Below, in pieces: positions 44,990 to 56,890 of a stretch of DNA of 64,000 nt (position 1 is the first letter of the stretch; each line of letters opens with the position of its first letter). The stretch lies in the NCBI RefSeq assembly GCF_004210375.1, contig NC_134834.1:144741009-144805008 (forward strand). Direction: 5' to 3'. Made by a program: the position numbers and the translations under genes. The notes under the pieces were generated by a model. That model had not been told where the DNA came from. It saw nothing but the letters and a program-made list of their open reading frames with translations, and made no database searches. The DNA comes from Tachypleus tridentatus (Eukaryota > Arthropoda > Merostomata > Xiphosura > Limulidae).

Positions 44990-45180
44990 CAAACCCTCGA
45001 GGCACCAGAGTTATTTAAGAAAACAACTAATGATATAAATGTTCAAACACACTAAGAGCCCAAGTTGTTTTACGAAAGAATTAATGATATAACGTGTTCA
45101 AAGTCATTAAAAACCTTGAATGTCTTAGAAAACAATGATATATAACGTGCTGAAAGTCACTAAAACCATGAGTAAAGTTT
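44990..45180. repeat. Degenerate tandem repeat, about 58 bp, three copies
   Basis: AACAACTAATGATATAAATG / GAATTAATGATATAACGTG / AACAATGATATATAACGTG with TTCAAA or TGAAAG spacers. Confidence 0.55.
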
Positions 45181-45182
45181 TC

Positions 45183-45365
45183 ATTTGTTTCTGTCGGATA
45201 TCTATGCTAACCGTTCATAATTTTGAACTGACGGACTACAAGGTAAGCAGTTAGGTAACAACATCCATCACCTGACTGGTCTACTATAATCGAATAATGG
45301 GAGTAGATAGTCGCTTTATAGCGTATCTATGGCTTCAAAGGGCGAAGCGCAATTTTGTGGCAATG
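45183..45365 (-). repeat. SINE family 1, very old copy
   Basis: The order of blocks (TATCTATGCTAACCGTTC, GTAAGCAGTTAGGTAACAAC, GAATAATGGGAGTAG, AAAGGGCGAAGC) is kept. Confidence 0.55.
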
Positions 45366-45429
45366 AGAAACAAGTATTTACACTACACGTTAACTTTTAA
45401 CTGCACTCGGTCGCTTTTGAAATGCAAAA

Positions 45430-45665
45430 TTCTTATTAAATTATAAAGCGCTAGTTAACACTAAAATTTTAGTAACGTATAAAGTACTTGTTTAAAATTA
45501 CAAGTTGTTAATGGAATACAGAGCGCTATTTAGCATTGAAAGTTTACACTTTTTAGTAGATTACAAAGCTATATTTAATATTACATATTTCAGTAGTTTA
45601 TAAAGTGCTCTTTAACATCATAAGTTGTTGGCTGATTAGAAAGCGCCATCTAGAAGCTGACGCTT
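45430..45665. repeat. Diverged satellite related to the array at 50.6 kb
   Basis: Units of roughly 40-60 bp with AGATTACAAAGCTATATTTA, TTATAAAGTGCTCTTTAAC and ACAGAGCGCTATTTAGCA. Confidence 0.45.
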
Positions 45666-47304
45666 GGTTCCTGGTAAATACAATATAATTTTATTTCGTC
45701 AAGCAACTTTTTACAAAGAAAAACTTTATTTGCCCTTAATTTAAATCTAATCAGCTTATCCGTTACCATAGAAATAAAATTTACTAAACGTTTACAAAGG
45801 ATTAAAAAAGCTTAGACATTTATAATATTGAATTAAGTATTTTCTAAATTAATAAAGTATTACCAGAACGTGATTTAGCATAACGAGAAACAATGATTTC
45901 ATATTTTGTGTTCCATAGAACACAATATTACTTCAGCACCAATGGGGAAGGAAGTGTGTGTGTGTGTGTGGTTGGGTGGGTATAAAAGTCGACGTAACAG
46001 TATCCATCAAATAACCAATCAAATGCTTTTGTTAACATTTTCAAAAATATCGTATCAAATTAAAATATGTATGATTATTCTCTCTATCGCAGTTTTACTG
46101 TTATTCTAGCTTCGACCAATAACAAATAGATTTCGTAATGACTAAATGTGACGTTTATATTTTGGCTGATATCCAACTACACAGCTTAAACACGTTAAAA
46201 AAATTTAACGTATATGTAAAGGCATTTCGTTTGAAAATATTATAATGTTTTTCCCCTTGGAAATATTCTTACCTAAATTAAATACACATTTCCTACACAA
46301 GGAGTCAGTAAGGCATTTTTTATGGAATACGTTCACTTAGTAAGTCTATCAGCACGTGAAGATGTATCATCATCTTTCCCTTTATTTGCTTCCGTAGACA
46401 CGTTATATTTATGTTTTTATCATTAAACGTGATGACCATATGGAACAGTTCGCATAAAACATGTGAAACATTGTAGAAATACAATTATATTTCTCACGAG
46501 ATATTAGTATTAGGTCTATTACATTTTTAAACACTACATCCTTAATCTAGTCCCTTAGGGATTTTTAAGAATTATAAAAGTGTATAATAATACTGTTCCA
46601 AAAATAGTAATGGCCGTAACATCATTTGCACAAGTAATGAAAACATTTTGTAAATATAAAATGATGTAGAGATGGCAGTGCTAAAAATAATACGCACAAA
46701 AATATAGGAATGATACAGTTATAAATGAGTCATCCTTACATGACTTTCAATATTAAAATTTAATGTTACACTGTAAAATGCACGATTATCAAATCAACAC
46801 GAGGTCAGTCAAGCCGACCGCCTTCGTAACGAAAATCTATAATAATCATGGCATGTTTTGATTCAACTTGGTTTTCCTTATACGTAAGTCCTAGATTCTT
46901 AATTACACAACATGGCCATGATATTACGATAAACGAATTGGATACCAACAGTCAGGTATATATATATACTTCCAGCTGAAATAATATTAATGTGAAGTAT
47001 AATTTTAGAGTATAAATCACATTTTAATACTGTAAGTCGTGTAGGGATGATATATGTATAGTGGTACCATCTCTATAGCCTTGTTTGCATTTTTTACTTT
47101 TACAAAATCTCTTATCACTTGTTTTGTAACGTTTTACACCCTGACTGATAGCACGTGTATTCCATGAATGGCTGTAATAAAAATAAGTATCATGTGTATT
47201 GAATTTTAAATTCCTTTACTTCATACATAACTTAGGAACAGATATTATAAAACGTGTAAAGCTCTGAGTATTTAAAACCTTAGTTATATAATGTTCATAC
47301 ATTA
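45666..47304. other. No feature seen
   Basis: A GT run near 45955-45970, otherwise unassigned AT-rich DNA. Confidence 0.55.
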
Positions 47305-47450
47305 TTGATTAGTAATTCTGTTTCACCCTGTACTTACGCTTTCCAAAGAAACAACAGATTTCTGTAAAGAAAGCTAACTTCAAGGAGTAATATAACATTG
47401 TCTTCACCCGAATTATTATTTTTTAAAATTACTTCTAGCTATTACGATCA
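47305..47450 (+). repeat. Dispersed repeat, copy 2 of 2
   Basis: CTGTTTCACCCTGTACTTAC and AAGAAAGCTAACTTCAAGGA match 1827-1950, with a 16-bp insertion. Confidence 0.5.
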
Positions 47451-47807
47451 AGGGATAACATTGTACACTAGCCAGAAGCACAGTGTGGATATAAGTTTAA
47501 ACTGACGTTAGTCATAAAATATTTGTAGAGCTATCTCGACTGAAATAAGAAAACAATGATCAATTTGTTGGGTTGGTTTCTTTCTGGTTTAGTATATTAG
47601 CGAAGGTTTCTTACCTTTCTTTGGTCTTGTTTGGTAGAAAAACAAATGAAAGTGGGTGGCAATGATCTTTTAAAGCAAATCTCTGTGTCATTGTTGATTT
47701 TAAATGTGCATATTTATGTTATACACATTGGATACCTTGTTTATTCCTACAAATAGTCTACCGTTTATAAGCTATTTTATAGAATAACAGTTGTTATGAT
47801 GTGTTTG

Positions 47808-47870
47808 CAGTATCTCAGCCAGCCTGAAGAGCTCTGGATTGAGCGAAACGCGTCGTCGACGACGGATATG
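47808..47870 (+). ncRNA. Hammerhead-ribozyme-like motif, probably Penelope-type
   Basis: The core CTGAAGA (47824-47830) is followed by a 4-bp stem II GCTC-TGGATT-GAGC (47831-47844), GAAA (47845-47848), the palindrome ACGCGT and the cleavage triplet GTC ending at 47854. This is the type I order with the very short stem III reported for Penelope-like elements. Stem I is imperfect: GTATC before the core can pair with GATAT after it, with mismatches between. One core base differs from the usual CUGAUGA. Probably a decayed copy. Confidence 0.5.
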
Positions 47871-48116
47871 ATATGTATTATGTGATTTTAATACTACTTG
47901 TATACACTCTTATAATTCTTGAAAATCCCCATGGGACTAGATTAAGAATGTATTGCTTAAAACATAATAGGTCTAATACTAATATAACACCTAAAGTTGT
48001 AATCACTGTTCTTCAGCCTAAAAAAGGCGTACACACCTTAACAACTGTTATTATATTCATATTTTAATTTAATCTTTTTCCGTTATTTCATTGAACAAGG
48101 AAAATAACTTTATAAT

Positions 48117-48395
48117 GGACCCGGCATGGTCAGGTGGTTAAGACACTCGACTCGTAATCTGAGAGTCGCGGGTTCGAATCCTCGTCACACCAAACATGTT
48201 CGCCCTTTCAGCCGTAGGGGTGTTATAATGTGACGGTCAATCCCACTATTCGTTGGTAAAAGAGTAGCCCAAGAGTTGGCGGTGGGTGGTGATGACTAGC
48301 TGCCTTCCCTCTAGTCTTACACTGCTAAATTAGGGACAGTTAGCGCAGATGGCTCACTTTAGCTTTGCGCGAAATTCAAAACAAACTAAAACTAA
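48117..48395 (+). repeat. SINE family 1
   Basis: GACCCGGCATGGTCAGGTGG head, near-consensus body, AAACAAACTAAAACTAAA tail. Confidence 0.93.
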
Positions 48396-50458
48396 ACGTT
48401 ATTGCATTTAGCCTAACTACCATTCAAACAACTGATCTGTTGCTTACGTTTAAAGATTTTTCAAGCTTAAGACAATTTTACAGGCTTATGGAGCTGGCTG
48501 CTACCGTAGACCACCTAGAAAACTGCAGATTAACGTTGGTTTAATTTGTTTTTCTCACAATTACCTTAAATCACAAAGAATGAGAGAAAAAATATATGAT
48601 AAATGTTTGCTCTGCTCCTTTTTTAAGAATAATCACTTGGATTCGAGAAATAAAAATTAATATTTAGTCTTAATCATACAAGCTAGTCTCACTGTAATGC
48701 AGTAACAGATATAACAGTACAGGCGTCACGTAAAGACCTAATCTTTGAAGAGTTACAGCAAAAAGACAACACTAAAACAACAGAGACTACATTTCCAGTT
48801 AAAAACAATAAAACAAAAAGAAAGCAAAATTTAATTTTACTTCATTACTTCAGTGAAAGCACGTATTATTAGCCTATAACAAAATTAATTTATTCGGCCT
48901 TTGTAGTTGACCACAGCTACTCGAAAATGTAATTTATTAATTTTCACCTGGCAAATCAGATGTCAGTAAATAACAACTAGTATCTTAACCTTTAGGCTAA
49001 TCGAAAATTTAATATGATCAAGAGAAAGGTGAACCTAAGTTAAACATTGTATTTGTTTTTCTATGTGTTGCATTTATTTTTCTGATCAGTTCTCTTTTTT
49101 TTTTTTGTTGTATTGCGTATGTCAGTTGTGTATAAATAACAGTATGGCATTAGACCGACAATACCACGACTGTTGCTCTCAATTATTGATAAGTTTAAGC
49201 GTTATGTCAAATAACTAATACTTTCTATGGTATAATTCAGCTTTTATGTATTATGTAGACGTATATCATTATGTTTTAAAGATTTTCAAATACTGTTGTT
49301 GTTCGTTTTAAAGTTTAATTCACAAAGTTAACACAAAACTTAAACACGTGATGACAGCATTTCTTGCACTACCTGGTCTACTCAGAAGGCATATAATAAT
49401 AGCTGTAATTTAACTACAAGTATAGAGACAACAGCACAACCATTACGTATAAAAAAAACGGGAAACTTACAGAAACTTTATTGTCAGTATTTAACGTAAT
49501 ACCCGCATAACCTGTTTTATAAAGATGCAGCATTGTTAAGACTCTAACGGTTTACTAAATTCGGTAGATTGAAGAAATCGTTGAAAGTATAGTAACAATA
49601 TGAAAGAACGATTTAAACGCTTAATCTGAAGTTGTTTTTGCAACCAACAACAGTGCTTATACAAGTGTTATGCACAATTCAGATATAAAGCAGCCTATAG
49701 CAACAGACGCTTGCTTAGTTTATTGCTAAATAGTTACGTGCATGTAGAGAACAGCGTTCGTCATCTTTTCCACATGATATATATTATAGACAAAAAAAGA
49801 ACCTTCATGTCCATGATAATTCAACCATTCTTTTGACTGTTTCTTTTTTAACTAATAACGTAATGGTGAAGGACGGAGTGATTGTTTCAACCAGAAAAAA
49901 ACACCTATATTATTCACAAATTATAAATTTTATGATCTTAGATTGAATTATATATTAGAAACTATTAAAATATCTTCTCGAGTAATAATATGAGACAAAA
50001 ACAAAACAGAACTTTTCTGACGAGTGAAACTTCTTTATTTCTTTATCCATTAAACATTTAGGAAGAAACTTTCACATCGCCAGATGACATTCAAGAAGCA
50101 AGCCACCTAATTTCTGGTGTCGTTGCTACAGGCTTGAGATCCTACCGAATTAAGTATAATATTTACTGACGGCGAACAAGTTCTCATAGCGTTCTACGAA
50201 TTTTGTACGGCATCACGTCCATAATTTTTAATCGGTTGTACGCACAGTATTTAAAAAATGTATTTCGAACACGTTTTAATTAATGTTGTCATACGAAGAA
50301 ACACATTTAAAAGTTTTGTTTTAGGAGACGTACTTTAAAAATGCTTGTAAAACAAACTTCATAATTTTAAAACAGTGAAAGAAAATATATTTAAACATTC
50401 TAACCGTGGCTTAAGATGAACATTAGGGGATTGTGTCTCTTGTGACTGATGTCAGATT
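48396..50458. other. No feature seen
   Basis: AT-rich, no repeat or exon recognised. Confidence 0.55.
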
Positions 50459-50639
50459 GGTTTATTTGTTTTGAATTTCGCGGAAAGCTACATGAGGGCT
50501 ATCTGCGCTAGTCGTTCTTAATTTAGCAGTGTAAGACCAGAGGGAAGGCAGCTACTCATCACCACCCTCCGCCAATTCTTGGGATACTCTTTTACCAAGG
50601 AATACTGGGATTGACTGTAACATTATAACGCCCCACGGC
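50459..50639 (-). repeat. SINE family 1, head truncated at a satellite
   Basis: Normal from the tail to ACGCCCCACGGC, then it joins the 43-bp array with the whole tRNA head missing. Confidence 0.85.
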
Positions 50640-50905
50640 AGATTACATAGTGCTATTTATCCTTACAAGTACAGTTCCTAGCAGGTTACACAGTGCTATT
50701 TATCTTGACAAGTACAGTTCTTAGCAGATTACAAAGTGCTACTTATCTTCACAAGTACAGTTCCTAGCAGATTACATAGTGCTATTTATCCTCAGAAGTA
50801 CAGTTCTTAGATTACACAGTGTTATTTATCCTTACAAGTACAGTTCTTAGCAGATTACACAGTGCTATTAATCCTTACAAGTACAGTTCTTAGTAGATTA
50901 GTACA
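50640..50905. repeat. 43-bp tandem array, six copies
   Basis: AGATTACACAGTGCTATTTA plus TCCTTACAAGTACAGTTCTT units; one copy is 3 bp short. Confidence 0.9.
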
Positions 50906-51121
50906 GTACAGTTTGTAATGAGTACAAATCATTATTTATTAGTATGAAGCCTTAACGTGAGAGTATTGAGATTAGAAACCGTGTGAAAAGTTTCACTAGC
51001 CAATGAGAGTGTTTTATTTGGTGTGGGCATGAAGATTACTAATAAACACTTCTGTAATTATAATGTGACTACATCTTTACAGACACTTCCTTCAGTGATG
51101 TTCAATTATTTTAAATGATTT

Positions 51122-51380
51122 CTTATGAATTTTGCGCAAAGCTACACGAGGCCTATCTGTGCTAGCCGTCCGTAATTAAGCAGTAGAAGACTACAGGTTA
51201 GGCTGCTAGTCATCACCATCCACCGCCAACCTATCGGCTACTATTCTTTCAACCAATAGTGGGATTGATCATAAATTTACAACACCCCCACGACTAAAAC
51301 AGCGTGTATGCTTGGTGGAATGGGGATTCGAATCCGGACCCTCAAACTGCGAGTCGAGCGCCCTACTCACCTTGTCATTT
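51122..51380 (-). repeat. SINE family 1, old copy
   Basis: GAATTTTGCGCAAAGCTACA to CGAGCGCCCTACTCACC, with many substitutions. Confidence 0.85.
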
Positions 51381-51542
51381 TAAGTGTCATTGGTGTTATT
51401 TTTGTCTTATGGTGTCCATGGTATTTGCATATGCATTTATACACATTAAAAGAGGTTGCGTACATTATATTAAAACGACTTCTGAAGCCTTACCACGTCG
51501 AGTAATGATATATCTAATAAGCATGAATCTTGATAATAGCCC

Positions 51543-51680
51543 TGCAGTGTAGCTTCCATTCCAAAAGGCTCCGTCGTCTATCATGTCCAAAGATTATCAT
51601 TCATCTGTTCTTGCTTTCAATAATACATGTAGTGCATGAGGAAGATGGTTCGTCAGCGCCTGTTTCAATAGTCCGTTAGT
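51543..51680 (+). repeat. Dispersed repeat, inverted relative to 59680
   Basis: GCAGTGTAGCTTCCATTCCA to GGAAGATGGTTCGTCAGCGC; about 135 bp shared with the reverse of 59680-59825. Confidence 0.6.
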
Positions 51681-53714
51681 AAAGAACTCCATAGACAATG
51701 AGATTGGCACCTTTGCGGTCTTTCGTTGCGTGAGACACATGTATCACTTTACATACTGCATTATATGTTCATGGATTCTCACCTGTTACAAAATGAAGAA
51801 ATTTGTTTACCAAGGCAAGGTTATAACTTGTTGCAAGTTTATTTCTTGGTGATCCTGGTACCTCAAGTTGATCTATTTTCCTTTGTTTTGCAATACTATA
51901 GAGATCAAAGGATATTTCAGCCTTTGAAATTCTAAATACCAGACTTGAACAAATTTTTCTGATTCAAGGATATAAATAGTTTACAATAGAGAGGCCTCAA
52001 CATACCCTTCCTATAAGAGACAACTTGTCTCCAACACCACACACTCTGTTAAACATCAAACAATGACAAAACGCTGTTGTTCCATGATATAATATCGGCT
52101 ATGGTGATTTCTTAATTTATATATTTAAAATAGTTTTAGCATAACGACTAAATTTATATATGGACTATTATTATATATTTTTCTACTCCCTGTAATTTTT
52201 ACATAAATATTTACTGACATATAAGAATGTTGCGATTCTTAGAGTTACAACACTACTTTTAGCCGCAGCGTATTTTTTCTTTCTTATAGCAAAGCCACAT
52301 CGGGTTATTTTCTGTGTCCACCGAGAGGAATCGAGCACCTGGTTTTAGCGTTGTAAATACAAAGACTTAATGCTGTCCCAACTGGGAACATTTTAGTCGC
52401 TGTATAGCAGTTCCTGGAACAGCTCTGAGTTGTTGTTTTGTTTTCAGGTATAAGCTTTTATCTCTTACCTCCGTCATCTCTTGACCGATTTGAGATCTAA
52501 TTAGAGTTTCGGACTTAGGAGGTCAAATCTTTTCGATTGATGTATTTCTCCACGCCCAAAGCCTCATACATTAATTTATCTAATCCTGTCTAAAATAATT
52601 TTTATTTGAGGGTAGGTTGGTAAAGATCCTAATGAGTAATAAAATCAAATAAGGTATACGCGCACCCTCTAGGAATCGTAGATTAATTTACACTAATCTT
52701 GCCTAAAACGATTTTCGAGTGCCGCGACTATTGACGATTCCTTTTTGGTTTCATTTACACTTTCGTGTCCTCCTTGCAAATTAATTGTTTATTAATCTTA
52801 GTTAGGCGTTCCAAGTGATAAAAAGTCTATGAAAGCTAAGCAGTCATCCGATAGTACCCGTTTTTTATATACCTGTATTAAAAGCATTAATTTCTTCGAA
52901 TACTCGTTACAGGCAAAAACCATACCTTCTCTCTCTCTCGATATGTGTGTGTGGAACATTGCATTCGTGATTATTGCTAACAGATAAGATTGCATACAAT
53001 CCCGAATACTTTTAAAATCAATATAGTCTAAACGAATTACTTAAACTTAGCCGTGCCTCGTGGTGCTAAAATACTAAAACACAACTAAATTTTAAGAATG
53101 CTTCGTCGTCAACAAACTTTTATAGTCAAGTTAGCTGAGCTGCCCAGGACCGGCCTTACTGCACTGGCAAATATTAGCAACACCACTCACAAACAGTGCC
53201 TAATTAATTAGTCGATTGAGATGTGTGTGTATTTCACCAACTTCCATTGACTGTTTGGAAAATAAACTGATTTCCAGCTTTTGAAGCGTTTTTCATTGCA
53301 CGCGTCTTGCATATATGTAGCTCTTAATATACTCGTGCTTATTGTGTTGTTAGGCGTTATCTTCGCATCTTCTGGATTTCCAATTAACCCAGCAGTTTAA
53401 AGACCATGATAAACAACTCTTTAATTAAATCACAACACGTTTCAAGCCATCGCTAGCGCAACTGGAGAGTAGTAATCTAAATATTTTACAGTATTAAAGA
53501 AAGTTCAATATCACGATATATTCATGTAAGTTTTCAAACATAGTTTTATATTCACTTCTTTGCTCGCTGATGCTTATCGGGAAAAGTGAAACTGACAATC
53601 GAATACTAAATTTACTGCAACGGTTAAATATGTCAAGATAATTTAAACATTACAGTAGAACTTCTTATGACGTCAATTTCAAATAGTGAGTTTCCTCCAA
53701 TCACAACTTCTTCT
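51681..53714. other. Unassigned DNA apart from one SINE
   Basis: The plus frame 51726-51935 and minus frame 52798-52995 lack convincing splice sites. Confidence 0.45.
52272..52392 (-). repeat. SINE family 2a
   Basis: CTTATAGCAAAGCCACATCG, ACCGAGAGGAATCGAGCACC, AATGCTGTCCCAACTGG. Confidence 0.7.
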
Positions 53715-53993
53715 GGCCCAGCATGGCCAGATGGTTATGGCACTCGACTCGTAATCTGAAAGTCGAGGGTTCGAATCCTCGTCGTACTAAACATACTCGC
53801 TCTTTAAGCTGTGGGGGCGATATAATGTGACCGTCAATCCTGCTATTCGTTGGTAAAAGAGTAGCCCAAGAGTTGGCGGTAGGTGGTGATGACTAGATGC
53901 CTTTCCTCTAGTCTTACACTGCTAAATTAGGGAAGGCTAGCGCAGATAACCCTCGTATAGCTTTGCGCGAAATTCAAAACAAACCAAACCAAA
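53715..53993 (+). repeat. SINE family 1
   Basis: GGCCCAGCATGGCCAGATGG head, AAACAAACCAAACCAAAA tail, short flanking match cttct/tcttct. Confidence 0.92.
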
Positions 53994-54115
53994 ACATCTT
54001 CTCCACTGTTCACTATAATTATTTAATGTATTACATCTAAAATTAACATTAAGTTAATCTCCACAAAAAAGCAAACAACAACTTAAATTCCCATAAATAA
54101 TGTACAAAAATAATT

Positions 54116-54240
54116 TGTTTGTAGTTAAGCACAAAGCTATACAATAGGCTATCTGTGCTCTGCTCACCACGGGTATCGAAACCATATTTCTAGCTTTATA
54201 AATCTGCAAACCTTTTGTTGTGCCACTGAGGGAAGGGGGT
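54116..54240 (-). repeat. SINE family 2b, full length
   Basis: TTAAGCACAAAGCTATACAA, CACCACGGGTATCGAAACC, TTGTGCCACTGAGGG. Confidence 0.75.
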
Positions 54241-54325
54241 AGGAAAATAATAAGCATTGTTTAATGTCTTCAAACAGCAAGACCGCTTTAAAAGTCCATA
54301 GTTAAAATCTTCCAATGCTATTCAC

Positions 54326-54432
54326 TCTTTCTGTCTCCGAATTTATAACGCTAAAATAAGGGGTTCGATTTCCCTCGGTGGGCTCAGCAGATAGCCCGAG
54401 GTGGCTTTCCGTTAAGAAAACACAAACACAAT
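54326..54432 (+). repeat. SINE family 2a, 5' truncated
   Basis: GTCTCCGAATTTATAACGCT, GGGGTTCGATTTCCCTCGG, AGATAGCCCGAGGTGGC, AAAACACAAACACAA. Confidence 0.75.
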
Positions 54433-54540
54433 ATTCACTCTTTGGTTGCTTATAAAAGATGCTAACAATATAAAGCGTTATTTACGAGTTTTTACATAAC
54501 ACAAATAAAATTTCCAGTTAGCTGTAGTGTCCATTAAAAC

Positions 54541-54672
54541 TGCCTCCCAGTGGCTGAGCGGTATGTCTGCGGACTTACAACGCTAAAATCCGGGTTCCGA
54601 TACCCTTTGTGGGCAGAGCACAGGTAGCCCATTACGTATCTTCGTGCTTAATTAAAAAAGCAACAACAACAA
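54541..54672 (+). repeat. SINE family 2b, full length
   Basis: CTCCCAGTGGCTGAGCGGTA, GACTTACAACGCTAAAATCC, GAGCACAGGTAGCCC, tail of AAC units. Confidence 0.8.
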
Positions 54673-54881
54673 TAATTAAAACTATTATCCAAAAATACTT
54701 ATAATTACTCAAATTACTATAAGTGCCAGCGTATAAAATAACTAAATATCTCTCTAATCTCCAGAACTCACACAGAGACAACGAAAGAGAAGAATATGAG
54801 ATTTCTGTAATTGTTTTGTACGGGGATTTTTGTGTCACCATAACGTATATCAAATGAGTAATAATGAGTAAATGAGTATAT

Positions 54882-55077
54882 CATTTTAGAGTGTCAGGTT
54901 AGTGTATTACATGACAGTGATATATTGAAACATTTTAGAGTGTCAGGTTAGTGTATTACACGACAGTGATATATTGAAACATTTTAGAGTGTCAGGTTAG
55001 TGTATTACACGACAGTGATATATTGAAACATTTTATAGTGCCAGATTAGTGTATTACATGACAGTAATATCTTCAAA
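54882..55077. repeat. 49-bp tandem repeat, four copies
   Basis: CATTTTAGAGTGTCAGGTTA units start at 54882, 54931, 54980 and 55029; the last is diverged. Confidence 0.9.
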
Positions 55078-55439
55078 CGAGAAATACTTTTCAACAGATT
55101 CATTTATAGTGAAACTGAAAAAGATATTTTTAGATATCTTTTATTGAATGTTTTATTTCTCGTAGCGAAATGTTTACTGTTGGAGCTTGTGAAAGAACTT
55201 AATACGAAGAACACGATACAGTGAGATAGCTAATACAAGGATCAGTGGAGCAAATGGCGAAACCTCCAGCCAATATACCTATAATCGTAACAACTTATAT
55301 TATTCATGCTAGTTGTCCATTAGGTTTTTACTGATGATACCATTTCTCCTGGAGATAAGACTTTGAAAAAAAAAGGAACAAAAACCCTCGGCATGGAAAA
55401 TAAATATATAAATAACTAAAGAGATCAATATACTTAAGA

Positions 55440-56047
55440 ACGTTTTCCATCTCGGGTTTTCTAGCCCGTAAGAACCCAAGAGTTCTGGAAAAGCTGGCAG
55501 TAAAACACAGAGGATGATGCAGACCACCCCTTGAGGGCATCGAGACCACGAAGAACATATTTCGTCCAGAACGAATGTTATTAATGGGATTGGTTTCTAT
55601 AGCAACCGTACAGGAAGGAAGGTGCACCAGGCCTCCTAATGTGAAGTTCATTATCCATGCAAAGCCTGCCAATCTTAGCACATGGCAGCGTGCATACCAG
55701 TAGTAATTGAAATACTGAAGGATCGCGAAGAAAAGACAAGACTCATTCCAGCAGCCCTAGCTCGCCGCAGTTAAATCCACATGATGCCCGCTGTCACCAC
55801 AACCGCGGAGAAATCAGCTTTCCGTTATGCCTCGCATCCTGTATTTTTCATTAAAACCCAATCTGGTATGATGGATGGACCCAAACGTCGATTAAACAGT
55901 TCACACAATAGCGAACAGCAATCACATGCAGATGTTGGTATGTGTTTTATGCACGAAGGGATCATAATTACAATTCTCATCTCGACAACGCTTGTCGAAT
56001 TTCATCAACAGGTACATTACACTGTACTGATAGATTCTTCTTATTAA
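55440..56047 (-). pseudogene. GC-rich, ORF-dense island, probably decayed coding sequence
   Basis: GC content rises well above the flanks. On the minus strand three overlapping frames carry hydrophobic, protein-like stretches: CDCCSLLCELFNRRLGPS near 55.92 kb, FAILQYFNYYWYARCHVLRL near 55.7 kb followed by FAWIMNFTLGGLVHLPS, and VVCIILCVLLPAFPELLGSY near 55.5 kb. No single frame stays open, so frameshifts or unrecognised introns are needed. The plus strand is also open at 55781-56047. It might be a broken gene for a multi-pass membrane protein or part of an unknown repeat. No family is recognised. Confidence 0.3.
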
Positions 56048-56359
56048 TGGTAGCTGTAAACGAAAAGAACTCGTGCCCCATTAATCAATGAAACGTGAGA
56101 AACTTGACCTGAACATACATTAAACCTAACAGTTAGAATGGTCTTTATGTCTTATTTCAGTGGGTTTTACCCAGTGTTGTGAACAAGAAAATCAACTAGT
56201 GGACTCTGTCCACTTTTTAAACACCCTATTCTTAACCCATTTTTTGTTTCCTTCACTAGTTTTCAAAGGGAAACAAATCTCGTAATTCTGATAAGAGATT
56301 ACTCACATTGAGGTACGTATTATCATGTATTCTAGTTGTATGTTTCTATTTATTTTTGC

Positions 56360-56465
56360 TTCTTGGTGTGATACAAAGCTATCTATGTTCTGTCCATTGA
56401 AGGGATTGAACCATAGGTTTAAGCATTAGAAGCTCTAAAGCTTATTGCTGGAACAGAAGGAGCTC
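56360..56465 (-). repeat. SINE family 2, diverged copy
   Basis: GATACAAAGCTATCTATGTT, GAAGGGATTGAACCATAGG, CATTAGAAGCTCTAAAGC. Confidence 0.45.
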
Positions 56466-56469
56466 TGTA

Positions 56470-56890
56470 TATCTATTTATTCATTCTTCCATTCAGAGAC
56501 AACATTTTGGATAATTGATTTCTGGCCAAACTAGAAACATAATCAGTCAAAAATATACAAGTGACTCTTTCTGACTACGCAGATCCGGTTTCATCTGTAC
56601 TAAGTTTTACACTTTCAAACTATATTATTCACTGACTCATATTCTTCCTCCTTCTCTGACTATCCAATAATATATGGTAGAAACTCTTTCCCCTCTGACT
56701 CTCTAGAACATAAACAGTAAAAAACTAGTTCTCGCTCTGATTCTCCAGAAAATAAGTAGTAAAAACTCATCCACTGCTGATTCTACACTGAACATATATA
56801 GTAAACTCTTATCTCCCCCTCAGACTCTGTGACATATATAGTAATAACACATTGCCCCTTCAGATTCTCTAGAACATAAACAACAACAGA
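56470..56890. repeat. Degenerate tandem repeat of about 50 bp
   Basis: CTGACTCTCTAGAACATAAA, CTGATTCTCCAGAAAATAAG and similar phrases recur seven or so times. Confidence 0.5.

Noticed and set aside
52798..52995. Minus-strand ORF with a CAG|GTATAT donor
   Set aside because: The only upstream acceptor lies in a GA run without pyrimidines, so no exon can be defined.
54241..54325. Possible composite transposon between the neighbouring SINEs
   Set aside because: Three separate SINE insertions explain the cluster; there are no shared outer ends.
56161..56199. Short terminal exon WVLPSVVNKKIN after a good acceptor
   Set aside because: Twelve codons are too few to judge and no partner exon is visible.
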